Assembly: GCA_030606215.1 (NCBI GenBank)
Contig: JAUWGW010000008.1
Span: 1-61,138 of the forward strand
DNA: 61,138 bases
DNA from: a bacterium
GTDB taxonomy: Bacteria > NPL-UPA2 > JAUVJM01
Direction: 5' to 3'
Of the stretch, positions 45,542 to 55,545 are shown one piece after another (the stretch's first letter is position 1; each line of letters starts with the position of its first letter). The position numbers and the translations under genes are program-made. The notes under the pieces were generated by a model. The model saw nothing but the letters and a program-made list of their open reading frames with translations, searched no databases and was not told the origin of the DNA.

Positions 45542-47579
45542 TTCTATACTTTCCCTCCTGATATTTTTGTCGCTTCTGTCCTCCTCAGAAGCTTCCGAAA
45601 AAATCCCTTTAAATTTCGAAGCTGATAAACTGGACTATTACGATGAGAAAGAAATAATTGAAGGGCGGGGGAATGTTGAGCTGAGTTATAAAGGAATAAA
45701 TCTTAAAGCTGATTATGTATGGTTTGACCTCAAAACACATGACCTTCTTGCTAAAGGGAATGTTGTGTTAAGTGAAAAATCACAAGAATTCCACGCAGAA
45801 GAGCTCAAGTATAACCTGAAAGACGAACTTATGGAAGCCCGGAAGATTACTTCTTTTCAGAAGCCATGGTATATGAAAGGGAAAAAACTCAAAAAAGTTT
45901 CTCCTGATGAATACTTACTTGAGGGAGGAGAATTTACAACCTGTAACCTGTCACCGCCACATTACAGGTTCACAGCAAAACGAATCAAAGTCTATCCTGA
46001 GATTCGCCTGTGGGCATACAATACTTTTTTTTATGCAGGGGAAATCCCTCTGATGTATCTTCCAGTTTATAGAAGGTCATTGAAAGATGTTCCGTCGGGA
46101 TTTGTCATGCAGCCGGGCTATAGCTCAGAGAGAGGAGCTTTTATCCTCTCACACTACAACTGGTATCTTTCAGAAAAATTCAACGGCAGATGGTATCTCG
46201 ACTTCTTCAACAAAGCAGGATGGGGCAAAGGTTTTGATGTCCACTTTGCCTCAGGGACGGGTTCAGGTTATCTGTATGGTTACCACATTGATGAGAGAGA
46301 AAGCCCTACGGAGGAACCACCGAGAGAAAGATGGAAACTGCATTTCCGTCATCACCAGAAAATAACAGAAGACATAAGAGAAATAACAAGACTTGATAAG
46401 TTAAGCGATGAGAATTTCAGAAGAGACTATTTGAATGATGAAGTTCTTAAATTCCTGAGCCGTTCCGAGCTTGAAAAACATCGTCCAGAAGGTTCTCTCT
46501 CCATAACAATGAATAAGCCAGGTTATACCTCAAGCATCTATGTCAGGAAACGCGTAAATAGTTTCTTAGAAGTTACAGAAAACCTGCCGCGCATCTCTTT
46601 TGATTTAGTGGAGAGAGGTATCCCTGCAACTTCCCTTTATTACGACTTTGATACCGACTTTACATATCTCCACGTTTCACCAGCAGGTGAAGAAGTAATG
46701 CAGATGAAAGTTTGCCCACAACTGTCACATAAAACTTCCCTCGGCTGGCTGAGAGCAAAACCGACCATCGGAGCTGATGGATTCTGGTATGGTGAAAATG
46801 AGTTAGGTGAGAAAAATATCTTCCAGGGAACCTATGAAGCTAACTGTGCGCTGACTTTAGCAAACGGTATCTGGAAAATATTTGATACTCCCGGATGGAA
46901 AAAAATAAAAAAAGTGCGTCATCTCACTTTGCCCATAGTTACATACTGCTACACGCCAGAGCCAACTATAGAGAAAGAACATATATACAATTTCTGCGAC
47001 TGTATAGGCAATGAGGAGGAGCTCATAAAGGTAGAATTGCGCAACAGTATAGAAGGTAAAACAGAATCAGGGGAAAAATTTCGGATGGTTGACCTGAATC
47101 TACGCAGCTTCTATGACAGGTTGGACGAAGGAGAAGAGTGGCAGAATGTTTACGCTGATTTAAGAATTAACTCCATGCGCAATATTTCCTGGTGGACCCT
47201 CGCAAATTATAATCCACACACAGAAAAATTTGAATCGCTTGACAGCGATTTTAAAATTGTGAAAGAGAAATGGAGAACATCAATCGGAACCAGATTCTAC
47301 GAACCCGGCGGGGAGAAAAACACATTTGATTTAACGGGAAAAATTGCGGGGAATTTAGGAACCAAATGGAAAATTGATTTGCAGGGTCGCTACGATTTAA
47401 ATGGAGAAAATTTTAAAGTTCGCCGCGTGACTCTGCACCGCGACCTGCACTGCTGGACTGCACAACTTTTCTGGCAGAGTGAAAGAAAGGATGAGGAGGA
47501 AGAAACAAGAATATTCCTCGCTTTCAAGATAAAGGGAGTTGGAGCAGAAATAAAGACTCCTTTCATTGACACATTTTAA
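45519..47579 (+). CDS. lptD: LPS-assembly protein LptD/OstA-like outer-membrane protein
   Basis: 686 residues from TTG 45519, the only start that leaves a signal peptide (SILSLLIFLSLLSSSEAS). OstA-like N-terminal beta-jellyroll (about 27-140; NFEADKLDYYDEKEIIEGRGNVEL) and a C-terminal beta-barrel region. It would receive lipopolysaccharide or a related glycolipid at the outer membrane, the main evidence for a Gram-negative envelope here. Slightly short for the family. The start overlapping pdhC is unusual; a longer upstream start is not possible in this frame. Confidence 0.82.
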   Translation: MKTRTLYNSILSLLIFLSLLSSSEASEKIPLNFEADKLDYYDEKEIIEGRGNVELSYKGINLKADYVWFDLKTHDLLAKGNVVLSEKSQEFHAEELKYNLKDELMEARKITSFQKPWYMKGKKLKKVSPDEYLLEGGEFTTCNLSPPHYRFTAKRIKVYPEIRLWAYNTFFYAGEIPLMYLPVYRRSLKDVPSGFVMQPGYSSERGAFILSHYNWYLSEKFNGRWYLDFFNKAGWGKGFDVHFASGTGSGYLYGYHIDERESPTEEPPRERWKLHFRHHQKITEDIREITRLDKLSDENFRRDYLNDEVLKFLSRSELEKHRPEGSLSITMNKPGYTSSIYVRKRVNSFLEVTENLPRISFDLVERGIPATSLYYDFDTDFTYLHVSPAGEEVMQMKVCPQLSHKTSLGWLRAKPTIGADGFWYGENELGEKNIFQGTYEANCALTLANGIWKIFDTPGWKKIKKVRHLTLPIVTYCYTPEPTIEKEHIYNFCDCIGNEEELIKVELRNSIEGKTESGEKFRMVDLNLRSFYDRLDEGEEWQNVYADLRINSMRNISWWTLANYNPHTEKFESLDSDFKIVKEKWRTSIGTRFYEPGGEKNTFDLTGKIAGNLGTKWKIDLQGRYDLNGENFKVRRVTLHRDLHCWTAQLFWQSERKDEEEETRIFLAFKIKGVGAEIKTPFIDTF

Positions 47580-47591
47580 CCTGCAGAGGAG

Positions 47592-47864
47592 TTGAAATTA
47601 GGGGTTGGATGTGCTATCATTCTACTGGTGATTTCTATGGAAAATCAGGGTTCTCCAATTCAGCGCTTTTTTTGCTATATTTTAGATAAGATTTTTCACT
47701 GGATAATGGTTCTTCTCTATGGAGCTCGCCCTTCAGAGACAAGAGCGCAGAAGTTAAGCCGGTGGGTAGTTGTGCTGGTCGTCATTATTGGTATTGTGCT
47801 TCTTTACTCAGTGGTGAAGACAATTTTCAGACCATCAGTTCCTTTAAGAGTAAGGACAGGTTAA
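47592..47864 (+). CDS. Small membrane protein
   Basis: 90 residues from TTG 47592, or about 75 from ATG 47637 (MENQGSPIQRFFCYIL). It has an amphipathic N-terminal segment with RFFCYILDKIFHWIMVLLYG and a transmembrane helix VVVLVVIIGIVLLYSVV (about 60-77). No family recognised. It lies in the 12-nt wake of lptD and 30 nt before the TPR gene, so it may take part in envelope assembly. Confidence 0.6.
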   Translation: MKLGVGCAIILLVISMENQGSPIQRFFCYILDKIFHWIMVLLYGARPSETRAQKLSRWVVVLVVIIGIVLLYSVVKTIFRPSVPLRVRTG

Positions 47865-47894
47865 GTTAGAATGACTCCGTTAAGATGAGGGGTA

Positions 47895-49814
47895 ATGAGA
47901 ATGCCTGAGAAGGAAGATGAAAAGAAAAAAAGAAGAGTTGAAAAATTATACAACAAAGCTCTATTCTCCATAGAATCAGGGCAGTATGATTATGCAATTA
48001 CGCTTCTGAAAAGCGCACTTTCAATCGACCCGAATTTTATAAAAGCTCAGGAAGGAATCAAACTTGCAAAGACAAGAGAATTACAGAAGTCATCTTTATC
48101 TGCCCAGAAGATAAAAAGTATATTTTTTATGATTCAGGCTCTCTCCTGCGAACATTTCAAAAAATATGAGAGAGCACTGGATAAATATGAAAGCCTCTTT
48201 GCTCTTATGCGTCCGCCCTTACAAATGCTGCCACATCTCGGTGATATGTATGCGGCTAATGGAATGATAGAGAATGCCGCTACAGCTTACAGGGCAGTGT
48301 TACAGGCTGATGGCAACAATATCTACGCGCTAAGAAAACTCGGCAAAATATACCTTGACCAGGGAAAAATGGCTGAAGCCAGACCGATTTATGACCATCT
48401 TTCCTCACTTGCGCCCAGCGATGGGGCAGTAATCAAGGAAGTAAAAGATGCCTATGCACTGATGACCATTGACAAAGGACAATGGCAAGAAGAAGTATCA
48501 TTCAGAAAAAAGGTAATGGAGGAAACTCCTGCTGAAGAAACTGCAAGAAGAGAAACGGAACTTGTCTCTGCAGAATCCCTGAGTGAGCAGGTAAGATTGC
48601 TTAGAAAAACCCTTGAAAAGGAGCCAAATAATACAGGTGCGCGTAAGGAGCTTGCAAAATTGCTGCTTGAGGGAAGGAATGTGGATGAAGCCATCTCTGA
48701 ATACAGAAAAATAGCAGACCTCGACCCGCAGGATATTGATACTCACAAGACACTTGCTGCTTTATACCGGGAGAAGGGAGATGTTAGGAAAGCAGTCAAA
48801 GAGTATGAGAAATTGCTCTCATCTTTCCCTGAAAAACTGGATGTTCTTAATACACTTGCCACTCTTTACTATGAGCAGGACGCACCTGATAAGGCAATTG
48901 AAACCTACAAAAAAATAACTCAACTTACCCCTGATGACCCGGATGCCCATGAATCACTGGGCAAGCTTTATGAACACACCAGGTATTTTGATAAAGCAAT
49001 ACAGGAATATGAAAAGGTAGTTAATCTTGCTCCGGAGAGAATAAAAGTTGAAGAGAGCATCGGCAACCTCTATCTCAGAGGCGGAAAAACTACAAAAGCA
49101 ATTGAGAAATTTGAGAAAGTAACAGGGTTTGACAAAACAAACACAAGTTTGCGAAAACTCTTAGGAGACCTCTATCTCAGGGAAAATCAGCTTGATAAAG
49201 CAAGGGAAATCTTTCAGGAAATCCTAAGAATTACCGCTGATGATGAGTCTGCAAAAGTCAAGTTACGGGAAATTGAGGCCGTGAAACTTGACAGGAAAAT
49301 AGAAGAAATAGATGCGCAAATCATAGAGTATGAGAAACTGGTCAGCAAAGAACCGGATAATGCGGAGGCAAAGGGGAAACTTGAGAAGGCAAAACTTGAA
49401 AGGCTTGAGCTATGTATCCTGGCTCTTGAAGATAGAGCTAAGTCAGAGCCTGCTAATCTGACACTACACTATCAGCTCGGGCTCGCTTACAGGGAAAAGG
49501 GTCACACTGATAAGGCTCTAAAAGAATTGCAACTGGCTGTAAATGATGAGGAGAGAGGTATGGAGAGCCTTCATCTGATAGGGTTATGTTTTGAAGAGAA
49601 GAATATGCTGGATATCGCGGCAAAACAGCTTGAGAAAGCGGCAGGCAAACTTCCAAATATGAACGATACGAGGAAAGCAATTCTATATGACCTTGGCAGA
49701 GTATATGAAAAAATGGATGAGCACCAGAAAGCCCTGAGTAAATACAAAGAGATTTACGAAGTGGATATCAGCTACAGAGATGTTTCCAGAAAAATAGAAG
49801 AAGCTTACAAATAA
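47895..49814 (+). CDS. Tetratricopeptide-repeat protein
   Basis: 639 residues, about ten or more TPR units, e.g. PNFIKAQEGIKLA, ARPIYDHLSSLAPSDGAV, AISEYRKIADLDPQDIDTHK, AIETYKKITQLTPDDPDAHE and KALKELQLAVNDEE. No signal peptide. A cytoplasmic scaffold; TPR proteins downstream of envelope genes often serve in assembly or motility, but the partner is unknown. It converges on priA with no gap. Confidence 0.85.
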   Translation: MRMPEKEDEKKKRRVEKLYNKALFSIESGQYDYAITLLKSALSIDPNFIKAQEGIKLAKTRELQKSSLSAQKIKSIFFMIQALSCEHFKKYERALDKYESLFALMRPPLQMLPHLGDMYAANGMIENAATAYRAVLQADGNNIYALRKLGKIYLDQGKMAEARPIYDHLSSLAPSDGAVIKEVKDAYALMTIDKGQWQEEVSFRKKVMEETPAEETARRETELVSAESLSEQVRLLRKTLEKEPNNTGARKELAKLLLEGRNVDEAISEYRKIADLDPQDIDTHKTLAALYREKGDVRKAVKEYEKLLSSFPEKLDVLNTLATLYYEQDAPDKAIETYKKITQLTPDDPDAHESLGKLYEHTRYFDKAIQEYEKVVNLAPERIKVEESIGNLYLRGGKTTKAIEKFEKVTGFDKTNTSLRKLLGDLYLRENQLDKAREIFQEILRITADDESAKVKLREIEAVKLDRKIEEIDAQIIEYEKLVSKEPDNAEAKGKLEKAKLERLELCILALEDRAKSEPANLTLHYQLGLAYREKGHTDKALKELQLAVNDEERGMESLHLIGLCFEEKNMLDIAAKQLEKAAGKLPNMNDTRKAILYDLGRVYEKMDEHQKALSKYKEIYEVDISYRDVSRKIEEAYK

Positions 49815-51842
49815 CTACAGCATTCCTACCGGGTCAACATCAATAATTATATTCACCCCCTTCAACTTTTGATTCCCTTCTATTTCCTCCCGCAGTGAAG
49901 TTAAAATTTTATGTATGTGGCCTACCCTGCCCGCTTTTAAGGTCAGCTGCCAGCGATACTTCCTCTTTACTCTTGAAAGCGGTGCAGGAGCAGGTCCGAG
50001 AATATCAACTTGTCTGCCGATAGGTACGGCTTTCCCCTTCGCCACCAGCCTAGTAATAATATCCTTCAAAACCAATGCTGAAGATTCAACCCTTTCCTGT
50101 TTCAACCCGCTTACAGTCAGAGTAGCAAAATGAGTAAATGGTGGGTAGAGAAGTTCCCGTCGGAATTCCAGCTCCTGTTTGTAGAAACCTTCATAATCAT
50201 GGCTCTTCGAGGCAATTATTGCATAGTGTTCAGGGTTATATGTTTGAATAATAACTCTCCCCGGCATAGAACCTCTGCCTGCTCTCCCGGCAACCTGGGT
50301 GAGAAGCTGGAATGTGCGTTCTGATGAACGAAAATCCGGGAAATTGAGAGAAGTATCAGCCGAGATTACCCCGACAAGAGTAACTTCCGGGAAATCCAAA
50401 CCCTTCGCAATCATCTGAGTTCCAAGCAATATGTCAATTTCCTTTTTTCTGAATGCAGTAAACATTCTCATATGGGAATCTCTCTTTGTAGTTGTATCAG
50501 AATCCATCCGCTGAATGCGCGCAGAAGGAAAAAGTCTCTCAATTTTTCTTTCCACCTGCTGAGTTCCAATACCAAGACGGCGAATGTAACCGCTATGACA
50601 TCGGGGACAGATTTTGGGTGGTATCTCTTCCCGGTTACAATAATGGCAGATGAGCTTCTCAGAACTTGCGTGATAAGTAAGCGATACGCTGCAATTCTTG
50701 CACCTTAAAACATGCCCGCAGCGTCTGCATAGAGAAAAATTAGAGAATCCGCGCCTGTTCAAGAAGAGGATAACCTGTTCCCTTCTCTCAAGTGTTTTCT
50801 CAAGTTCCTGCCTGAGGTAGTGTGAAAGAATATTAGACTTTTCCTCTCTCATATCCACAATCTCAACCTCAGGAAGTGGTCTATTATCTATCCTCTTGCG
50901 GAGTTTCACCAACCTGTAACAACCTCCCTCAGCATTGTAGTAAGATTCCAGCGATGGAGTAGCACCTGCAAGCAGGATAGGTGCCTTATAGAGTTTCGCT
51001 CGCATAATAGCCACTTCACGGGTGTGATACCTGGGAGATTCCATCTGCTTATACGAATTCTCATGCTCTTCATCTACTATGACCAACCCTAAATTCCTGA
51101 CAGGAGCAAAAATAGCAGAACGAGGTCCAATCACAATGCTTGCTTCCCCGCTCCTCACCCTTTCCCATGTCTGATAACGCTGGCTACCGGTGAGCTGACT
51201 GTGGAGAATAGCTACTTTTTCTCCAAACCTTGCAGAAAACCTCTCTTTTGTCTGTGGAGTAAGTGAAATTTCAGGAACCAGCACAATAGCCTGCTTCCCT
51301 CTCTCCAAAACATATGCAATTGCCTGAAGATAAATTTCGGTCTTGCCGCTCCCGGTTATCCCATGGAGCAAAAAAACCGAACTCTTGTTTTCCTCTATAG
51401 ACTCATTCAATAATTTCAAAACTTTCTTCTGCTCCAAATTCAGTTTAAGAGGGAAAGTTGCTTCAAACTTTTCCTCACTTTCCAGAATTGGTCTTGGTGG
51501 TCTTACCCTAACTCTTCGGACAGCAGAAGGCAGCGCCACCTTCAAAACTTCTCCCCATGGGCAGAAATAGTATTCAGAAAGCCATTTTGTCAGCCTCAAC
51601 ATCTTCGCATCAAAACTCGGGGAAACATCAAGAACAGATTCAATCGGTTTTACCTGAGACACACCTGCTTCTTCACTGAATCCAACAATATATCCTAAAG
51701 TTTTCTTCTGTCTGAAAGGAACAAGAACCCTTTTCCCCAACGCAACCTTATGCTGGATATCCTCCGGAATTGAATAGTGGAAAAGTTTGTCTATCGCAAA
51801 CCCAACTGCCACAACAGCATATTTTTTACTTTTGCTCTGCAT
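49815..51842 (-). CDS. priA: Primosomal protein N' (replication restart helicase PriA)
   Basis: 675 residues from ATG 51842 (MQSKSKKYAVVAVGFAIDKLF); TTG 51872 is an alternative that overlaps the kinase gene. N-terminal DNA-binding domain, helicase with Walker A LHGITGSGKTEIYL and DEEH box VIVDEEHENSYK, zinc ribbons CRRCGHVLRCKNCSVSLTYH and CHYCNREEIPPKICPRC, and the restart motif GTQMIAKGLDFP. It reloads replisomes at stalled forks. It is the last gene of the FHA/kinase/priA string. Confidence 0.94.
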   Translation of the reverse strand: MQSKSKKYAVVAVGFAIDKLFHYSIPEDIQHKVALGKRVLVPFRQKKTLGYIVGFSEEAGVSQVKPIESVLDVSPSFDAKMLRLTKWLSEYYFCPWGEVLKVALPSAVRRVRVRPPRPILESEEKFEATFPLKLNLEQKKVLKLLNESIEENKSSVFLLHGITGSGKTEIYLQAIAYVLERGKQAIVLVPEISLTPQTKERFSARFGEKVAILHSQLTGSQRYQTWERVRSGEASIVIGPRSAIFAPVRNLGLVIVDEEHENSYKQMESPRYHTREVAIMRAKLYKAPILLAGATPSLESYYNAEGGCYRLVKLRKRIDNRPLPEVEIVDMREEKSNILSHYLRQELEKTLERREQVILFLNRRGFSNFSLCRRCGHVLRCKNCSVSLTYHASSEKLICHYCNREEIPPKICPRCHSGYIRRLGIGTQQVERKIERLFPSARIQRMDSDTTTKRDSHMRMFTAFRKKEIDILLGTQMIAKGLDFPEVTLVGVISADTSLNFPDFRSSERTFQLLTQVAGRAGRGSMPGRVIIQTYNPEHYAIIASKSHDYEGFYKQELEFRRELLYPPFTHFATLTVSGLKQERVESSALVLKDIITRLVAKGKAVPIGRQVDILGPAPAPLSRVKRKYRWQLTLKAGRVGHIHKILTSLREEIEGNQKLKGVNIIIDVDPVGML

Positions 51843-51850
51843 TGCTCGCA

Positions 51851-53881
51851 CTAGTCCCTTACCCGCCAGCAACAGCGGAAACCGACATTCCTCCTCTTTT
51901 CTTCCGCCCCCAGACTTGCCCGAAGCGGCACATATCTTTGAACCGGGACCTCATTCCAGCTTGCTCCACGGATAATTCGCCAGAGGGATGACCCATCAGA
52001 AGAACTTCCAACCCACTCCCAGACATTACCAACCATATCATAAAGTCCATACGGGCTTATTCCTGACGGGTAATTACCAACAGGCGCAGAACTTAAATTC
52101 AACCCGACATTACAGTGCTGATTATCAAACTCATTGCCCCATGGATATTTCCTGCCATCAACCCCGAAAGCTGCTTTTTCCCATTCCTCCTCTGTTGGAA
52201 GTTCCAACCCTGCCCACTCAGCGTATGAACAAGCATCAAACCAGCTCGCTTCAGTCACAGGATGATTCTCATATCCTGATGGGAATCTATGCACAGGCTT
52301 AAACTTTTTATAAGATGCATTTGTAACCTCATACCTCTCAATGTAATAGGCAGGAAGATAGACTTTTTTCTCCTTGCCGGTTTCATCTCTCCTGACAAAT
52401 TCGCCGGCAGGTATAAAAACAAATCCCATCTCACGGATTTTTTCATCCACCTGCCGCCTCTCATCTGATAAGAGAGAGAAATGTCTTAGTGCCTTCCCAA
52501 TTCTCCCCTGCTCTGCTGAGATGAGCGCCATTCTGTAATGCTTGGTTTCTTCCTGCCTTATTTTTTTGAAGCCGCTCCTCGCACGGTCTGTAAACTCTGT
52601 ATCCAGCAAAAGGACGTATTTCTCTTTCGCTTCCTTATATTTTCCCTGGTTGAGAAGACTATCAGCTTCCTGGAGGATTGTGTTTAACTTCCGAATATGC
52701 CTTGAGAAAGCTTCTTCTCCCATCTTCAAGTCAAGTTTGATTAACTCATTTTTTGCTTTTCTTCCCCACTCAGTGTCAGCATATTTTTCTGAGACGAACC
52801 CAAACTTAGCTTTAGCCTTATTGTATTTCCCGTCCTGCAAGAGTGTCTCCCCCTCCTGAAAATACAGCTGTGCCGGAACTTTCACTGCCTCCATGTGACT
52901 ATCAAATCCTGCGACTATCTCCAATTTTTCATCTGCTGTATTCCCTGACTGCTCCTGCCCGCCCGGCAGGCGGGGGTAGGTATAGTGGGATAAATGTGAC
53001 ACACCCTGCGAACTTTCCAGGGATATGCTCAATGTCATGAATAGAGCCATGACCGGAAGTCCTGCTTTTCTCAAAAACTCTTTTTGAGTTCTATTAGCCT
53101 CAGTTAGAGCTCTGACGAAAGCCCGCGCTGAAGTATGTCTATGGGAAGACATTTTACTCATTGCTTTCAAAAGCACAGATTCAAGGGCTTTAGGAGAATC
53201 CCTCATCGGTATAGGTAATTCATACGCCTGCTTATAGACTACCCCAATAGAAGTCTCAGATTCAAAAGGAAGCCTGCCTTCCAACATCTCATAGGTGATT
53301 ATTCCAAGAGAGTATATATCAGAAGACACTTTTACCTCTTTTCCTAAGACCTGTTCAGGTGACATGTAACCCGGTGTCCCAAAAATTTGCCCACGCGCAG
53401 TTAGACGCAATCCTTCAAGAGCAAGAGCTAATCCAAAATCAGCCACTTTTACCCGATTTGTTCTCGAGCAGATAAGGATGTTCTTAGGTTTGACATCCCG
53501 GTGAATAATCCCGCATTCATGGGCATAGTCAAGAGCAGAGGCAATCTGGCTGACTATCTCCAGAACCTTTTCAAACTGAAACTTCCCCACTTCTCTCATA
53601 ACCTGCTTTAGTGTCTTCCCATCCACATATTCCATTACAAGGTAATAGGTATTGCCTTCCTCCCCTATATCATAGATGCGGACTATGTTCGGATGGCTCA
53701 ATTTAGCGGCGGATTCAGCTTCCCTGCGAAAACGCCTGATAAACTGTGGAAGTGCGCTAAGTTCCGCCGCCAGAACCTTGATCGCAACAGGACGCTCAAG
53801 CGCAGGGTCTATACCTTTATAGACGGTCCCCATCCCACCCCGCCCGATTTCTTCAAGGATTTTGTACTTACCTATCTTCAT
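51851..53881 (-). CDS. Ser/Thr kinase fused to sulfatase-modifying-factor domain
   Basis: 676 residues. Kinase (1-265): Gly-loop IGRGGMGTVYKG, VAIKVLA, HRDVKPKN, ADFGLALAL and SPEQVLG; then a membrane helix (about 270-290, AGLPVMALFMTLSISLESS), a helical tetratricopeptide-like region (335-480) and a C-terminal formylglycine-generating-enzyme-like domain (485-676; FIPAGEFVRRDET, VTEASWFDACSYAEWAG, GLYDMVGNVWEWVGSS, IIRGASWNE). It thus senses or binds something outside while phosphorylating inside. It overlaps the PEGA gene by 4 nt (ATGA). Confidence 0.88.
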   Translation of the reverse strand: MKIGKYKILEEIGRGGMGTVYKGIDPALERPVAIKVLAAELSALPQFIRRFRREAESAAKLSHPNIVRIYDIGEEGNTYYLVMEYVDGKTLKQVMREVGKFQFEKVLEIVSQIASALDYAHECGIIHRDVKPKNILICSRTNRVKVADFGLALALEGLRLTARGQIFGTPGYMSPEQVLGKEVKVSSDIYSLGIITYEMLEGRLPFESETSIGVVYKQAYELPIPMRDSPKALESVLLKAMSKMSSHRHTSARAFVRALTEANRTQKEFLRKAGLPVMALFMTLSISLESSQGVSHLSHYTYPRLPGGQEQSGNTADEKLEIVAGFDSHMEAVKVPAQLYFQEGETLLQDGKYNKAKAKFGFVSEKYADTEWGRKAKNELIKLDLKMGEEAFSRHIRKLNTILQEADSLLNQGKYKEAKEKYVLLLDTEFTDRARSGFKKIRQEETKHYRMALISAEQGRIGKALRHFSLLSDERRQVDEKIREMGFVFIPAGEFVRRDETGKEKKVYLPAYYIERYEVTNASYKKFKPVHRFPSGYENHPVTEASWFDACSYAEWAGLELPTEEEWEKAAFGVDGRKYPWGNEFDNQHCNVGLNLSSAPVGNYPSGISPYGLYDMVGNVWEWVGSSSDGSSLWRIIRGASWNEVPVQRYVPLRASLGAEEKRRNVGFRCCWRVRD

Positions 53882-55545
53882 AGATTTTCTATGGATTCCA
53901 CCTCGGAAACCTTGAGAGTTATGAGACCTCCTTCAACTCTAATGACCATTTCCTCGCCCTTCCTGCTTATTATCTCACCCTCAATCTCGCCGCCGGTTCG
54001 CAGATGTAAACGCACAGTCGGCTTCCATTTCTTCACAGTCTCTCTTAGATTTATGTCCACTATGGTTGTTTTTCCCGCAGTTATCTTAAATCTTTCCTCA
54101 GCCACCTTATACCCGGATTTTACAACCTGAAGTTGATGTTCCCCTTCAATCAGGTTCCCAACAGACAACGAATCCTTCACCTCACCTTTCTCCTCCCCAT
54201 CCACATAAACTCTGGCTCCACCAGGAGAGCAGACCATTAGAAGGAAGCCTGTTATTTTCCTCATCTTGACAGATACAAGTGTTCTCACCTGATTTACATC
54301 CAGAACCACTGTCTTCTCTACAATACCGCAGCCTTCCTTTTCAACCCTGAGCCTGTGCTCACCTGAATAAAGCCCTCCCAAATTCAGGGGAGTCTTCCCC
54401 TTGAAGTCACCATCAAGGAAAACACTTGCGCCCTGTGGTTCTGATTGGACCATCAAAGACAGGAGCTTTTCTTCAAGCTCCACCTTAAGAGAAAAACGCT
54501 GTTTCTTCCTCAGGAATAGGTTCTTCTTTAAATCATAGTATCCATCTTTCCTCAACAACAGTTCATAGCGGCCTGGTTTCAGTTGATACAAAGTTTTTGG
54601 AGTAAGCCCTTTATAAATACCGTTAACATAAATTTCTGCCGCTTCAGGCACCGACTTAACTGAGATAGAACCGTGCAAACTCATAAGTTCCACTCTTAGG
54701 GTCACAGGGACTCCTCCTTCAACCTTAAGAACTCTCTCCTCAGTTGAATAGTCATCCAGCATCAGCTTCACACTGTATTCGCCGAGCGGAAGATTTTTGA
54801 GCAGGAGAGGTGTTCTGCCCTTTAGCTCCTCTCCTATATAAACCAGCGCACCCTCTGGAAGTGTAAGAACCCTCGCAAGACTAACCTCCCTGACAAGATT
54901 GAGCTGGAGAGACAATCCTCCCGCCCCGAGCATAAGTTCCTGGCGAAAATCTTTAAAACCCCTCTTTCTTCCCACAACCAGATGTTTCCCCCTGCGCAAG
55001 TTCCTGACAGCAGCAGGAGCCTCACCACAATATTTCCCATCAATATAAATGGAAACCCCGGATGGTTCAGACTTTATGTTCAGAGAAGAGCCCCGGGAAA
55101 GAATCGTAATAACCAAAATCACAAGAAAAATGGAAATTATAGGAATCGCTACCCACTTTTTGCCTACCCTGCGGATACTCTGTTTCCTCTGTATAATAGT
55201 ATCCCGCCTTCGGGAAATTCTGGTAACCTGACCTGTTTCACCGAGTTTCTCCCACTTGAGGAGCGAGTCAAGACTTTCACCCTCACAATATTCAGTCGCA
55301 ACGTAATGAATACCATTTTCCTCTCCAACATCGTATATCTGGACAATGTTTGGGTAGTTCAGTTTTGCGATCGTCTTGGCTTCTTTCCTGAACCGTTCAA
55401 CGAATTCGCGGTTTGAAGAGAACTCAGTCTTTAACACCCTCAACGCAACAACTCTTCCAAGCGAGACCTGGATAGCTTTGTAAATAGTCGTTGTCGCACC
55501 ATCACCAATTTTTTCAACAACTTTGTATTTGCCTATTACCTTCAT
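53878..55545 (-). CDS. N-lobe-only kinase remnant with membrane helix and five PEGA domains
   Basis: 555 residues. Residues 1-110 are a Hanks kinase N-lobe: IGDGATTTIYKA, VALRVLK (catalytic Lys replaced by Arg) and PNIVQIYDVGEENGIHY; then the frame goes straight to a membrane helix (about 131-151) with no HRD, DFG or APE. Five PEGA repeats follow, each around a core such as PSGVSIYIDGKYCGEAP, PEGALVYIGEELKGRTP, PEAAEIYVNGIYKGLTP, PQGASVFLDGDFKGKTP and GGARVYVDGEEKG. It is an inactive kinase-like cytoplasmic anchor with an external PEGA stalk. It overlaps the FHA gene by 4 nt. Confidence 0.85.
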   Translation of the reverse strand: MKVIGKYKVVEKIGDGATTTIYKAIQVSLGRVVALRVLKTEFSSNREFVERFRKEAKTIAKLNYPNIVQIYDVGEENGIHYVATEYCEGESLDSLLKWEKLGETGQVTRISRRRDTIIQRKQSIRRVGKKWVAIPIISIFLVILVITILSRGSSLNIKSEPSGVSIYIDGKYCGEAPAAVRNLRRGKHLVVGRKRGFKDFRQELMLGAGGLSLQLNLVREVSLARVLTLPEGALVYIGEELKGRTPLLLKNLPLGEYSVKLMLDDYSTEERVLKVEGGVPVTLRVELMSLHGSISVKSVPEAAEIYVNGIYKGLTPKTLYQLKPGRYELLLRKDGYYDLKKNLFLRKKQRFSLKVELEEKLLSLMVQSEPQGASVFLDGDFKGKTPLNLGGLYSGEHRLRVEKEGCGIVEKTVVLDVNQVRTLVSVKMRKITGFLLMVCSPGGARVYVDGEEKGEVKDSLSVGNLIEGEHQLQVVKSGYKVAEERFKITAGKTTIVDINLRETVKKWKPTVRLHLRTGGEIEGEIISRKGEEMVIRVEGGLITLKVSEVESIENL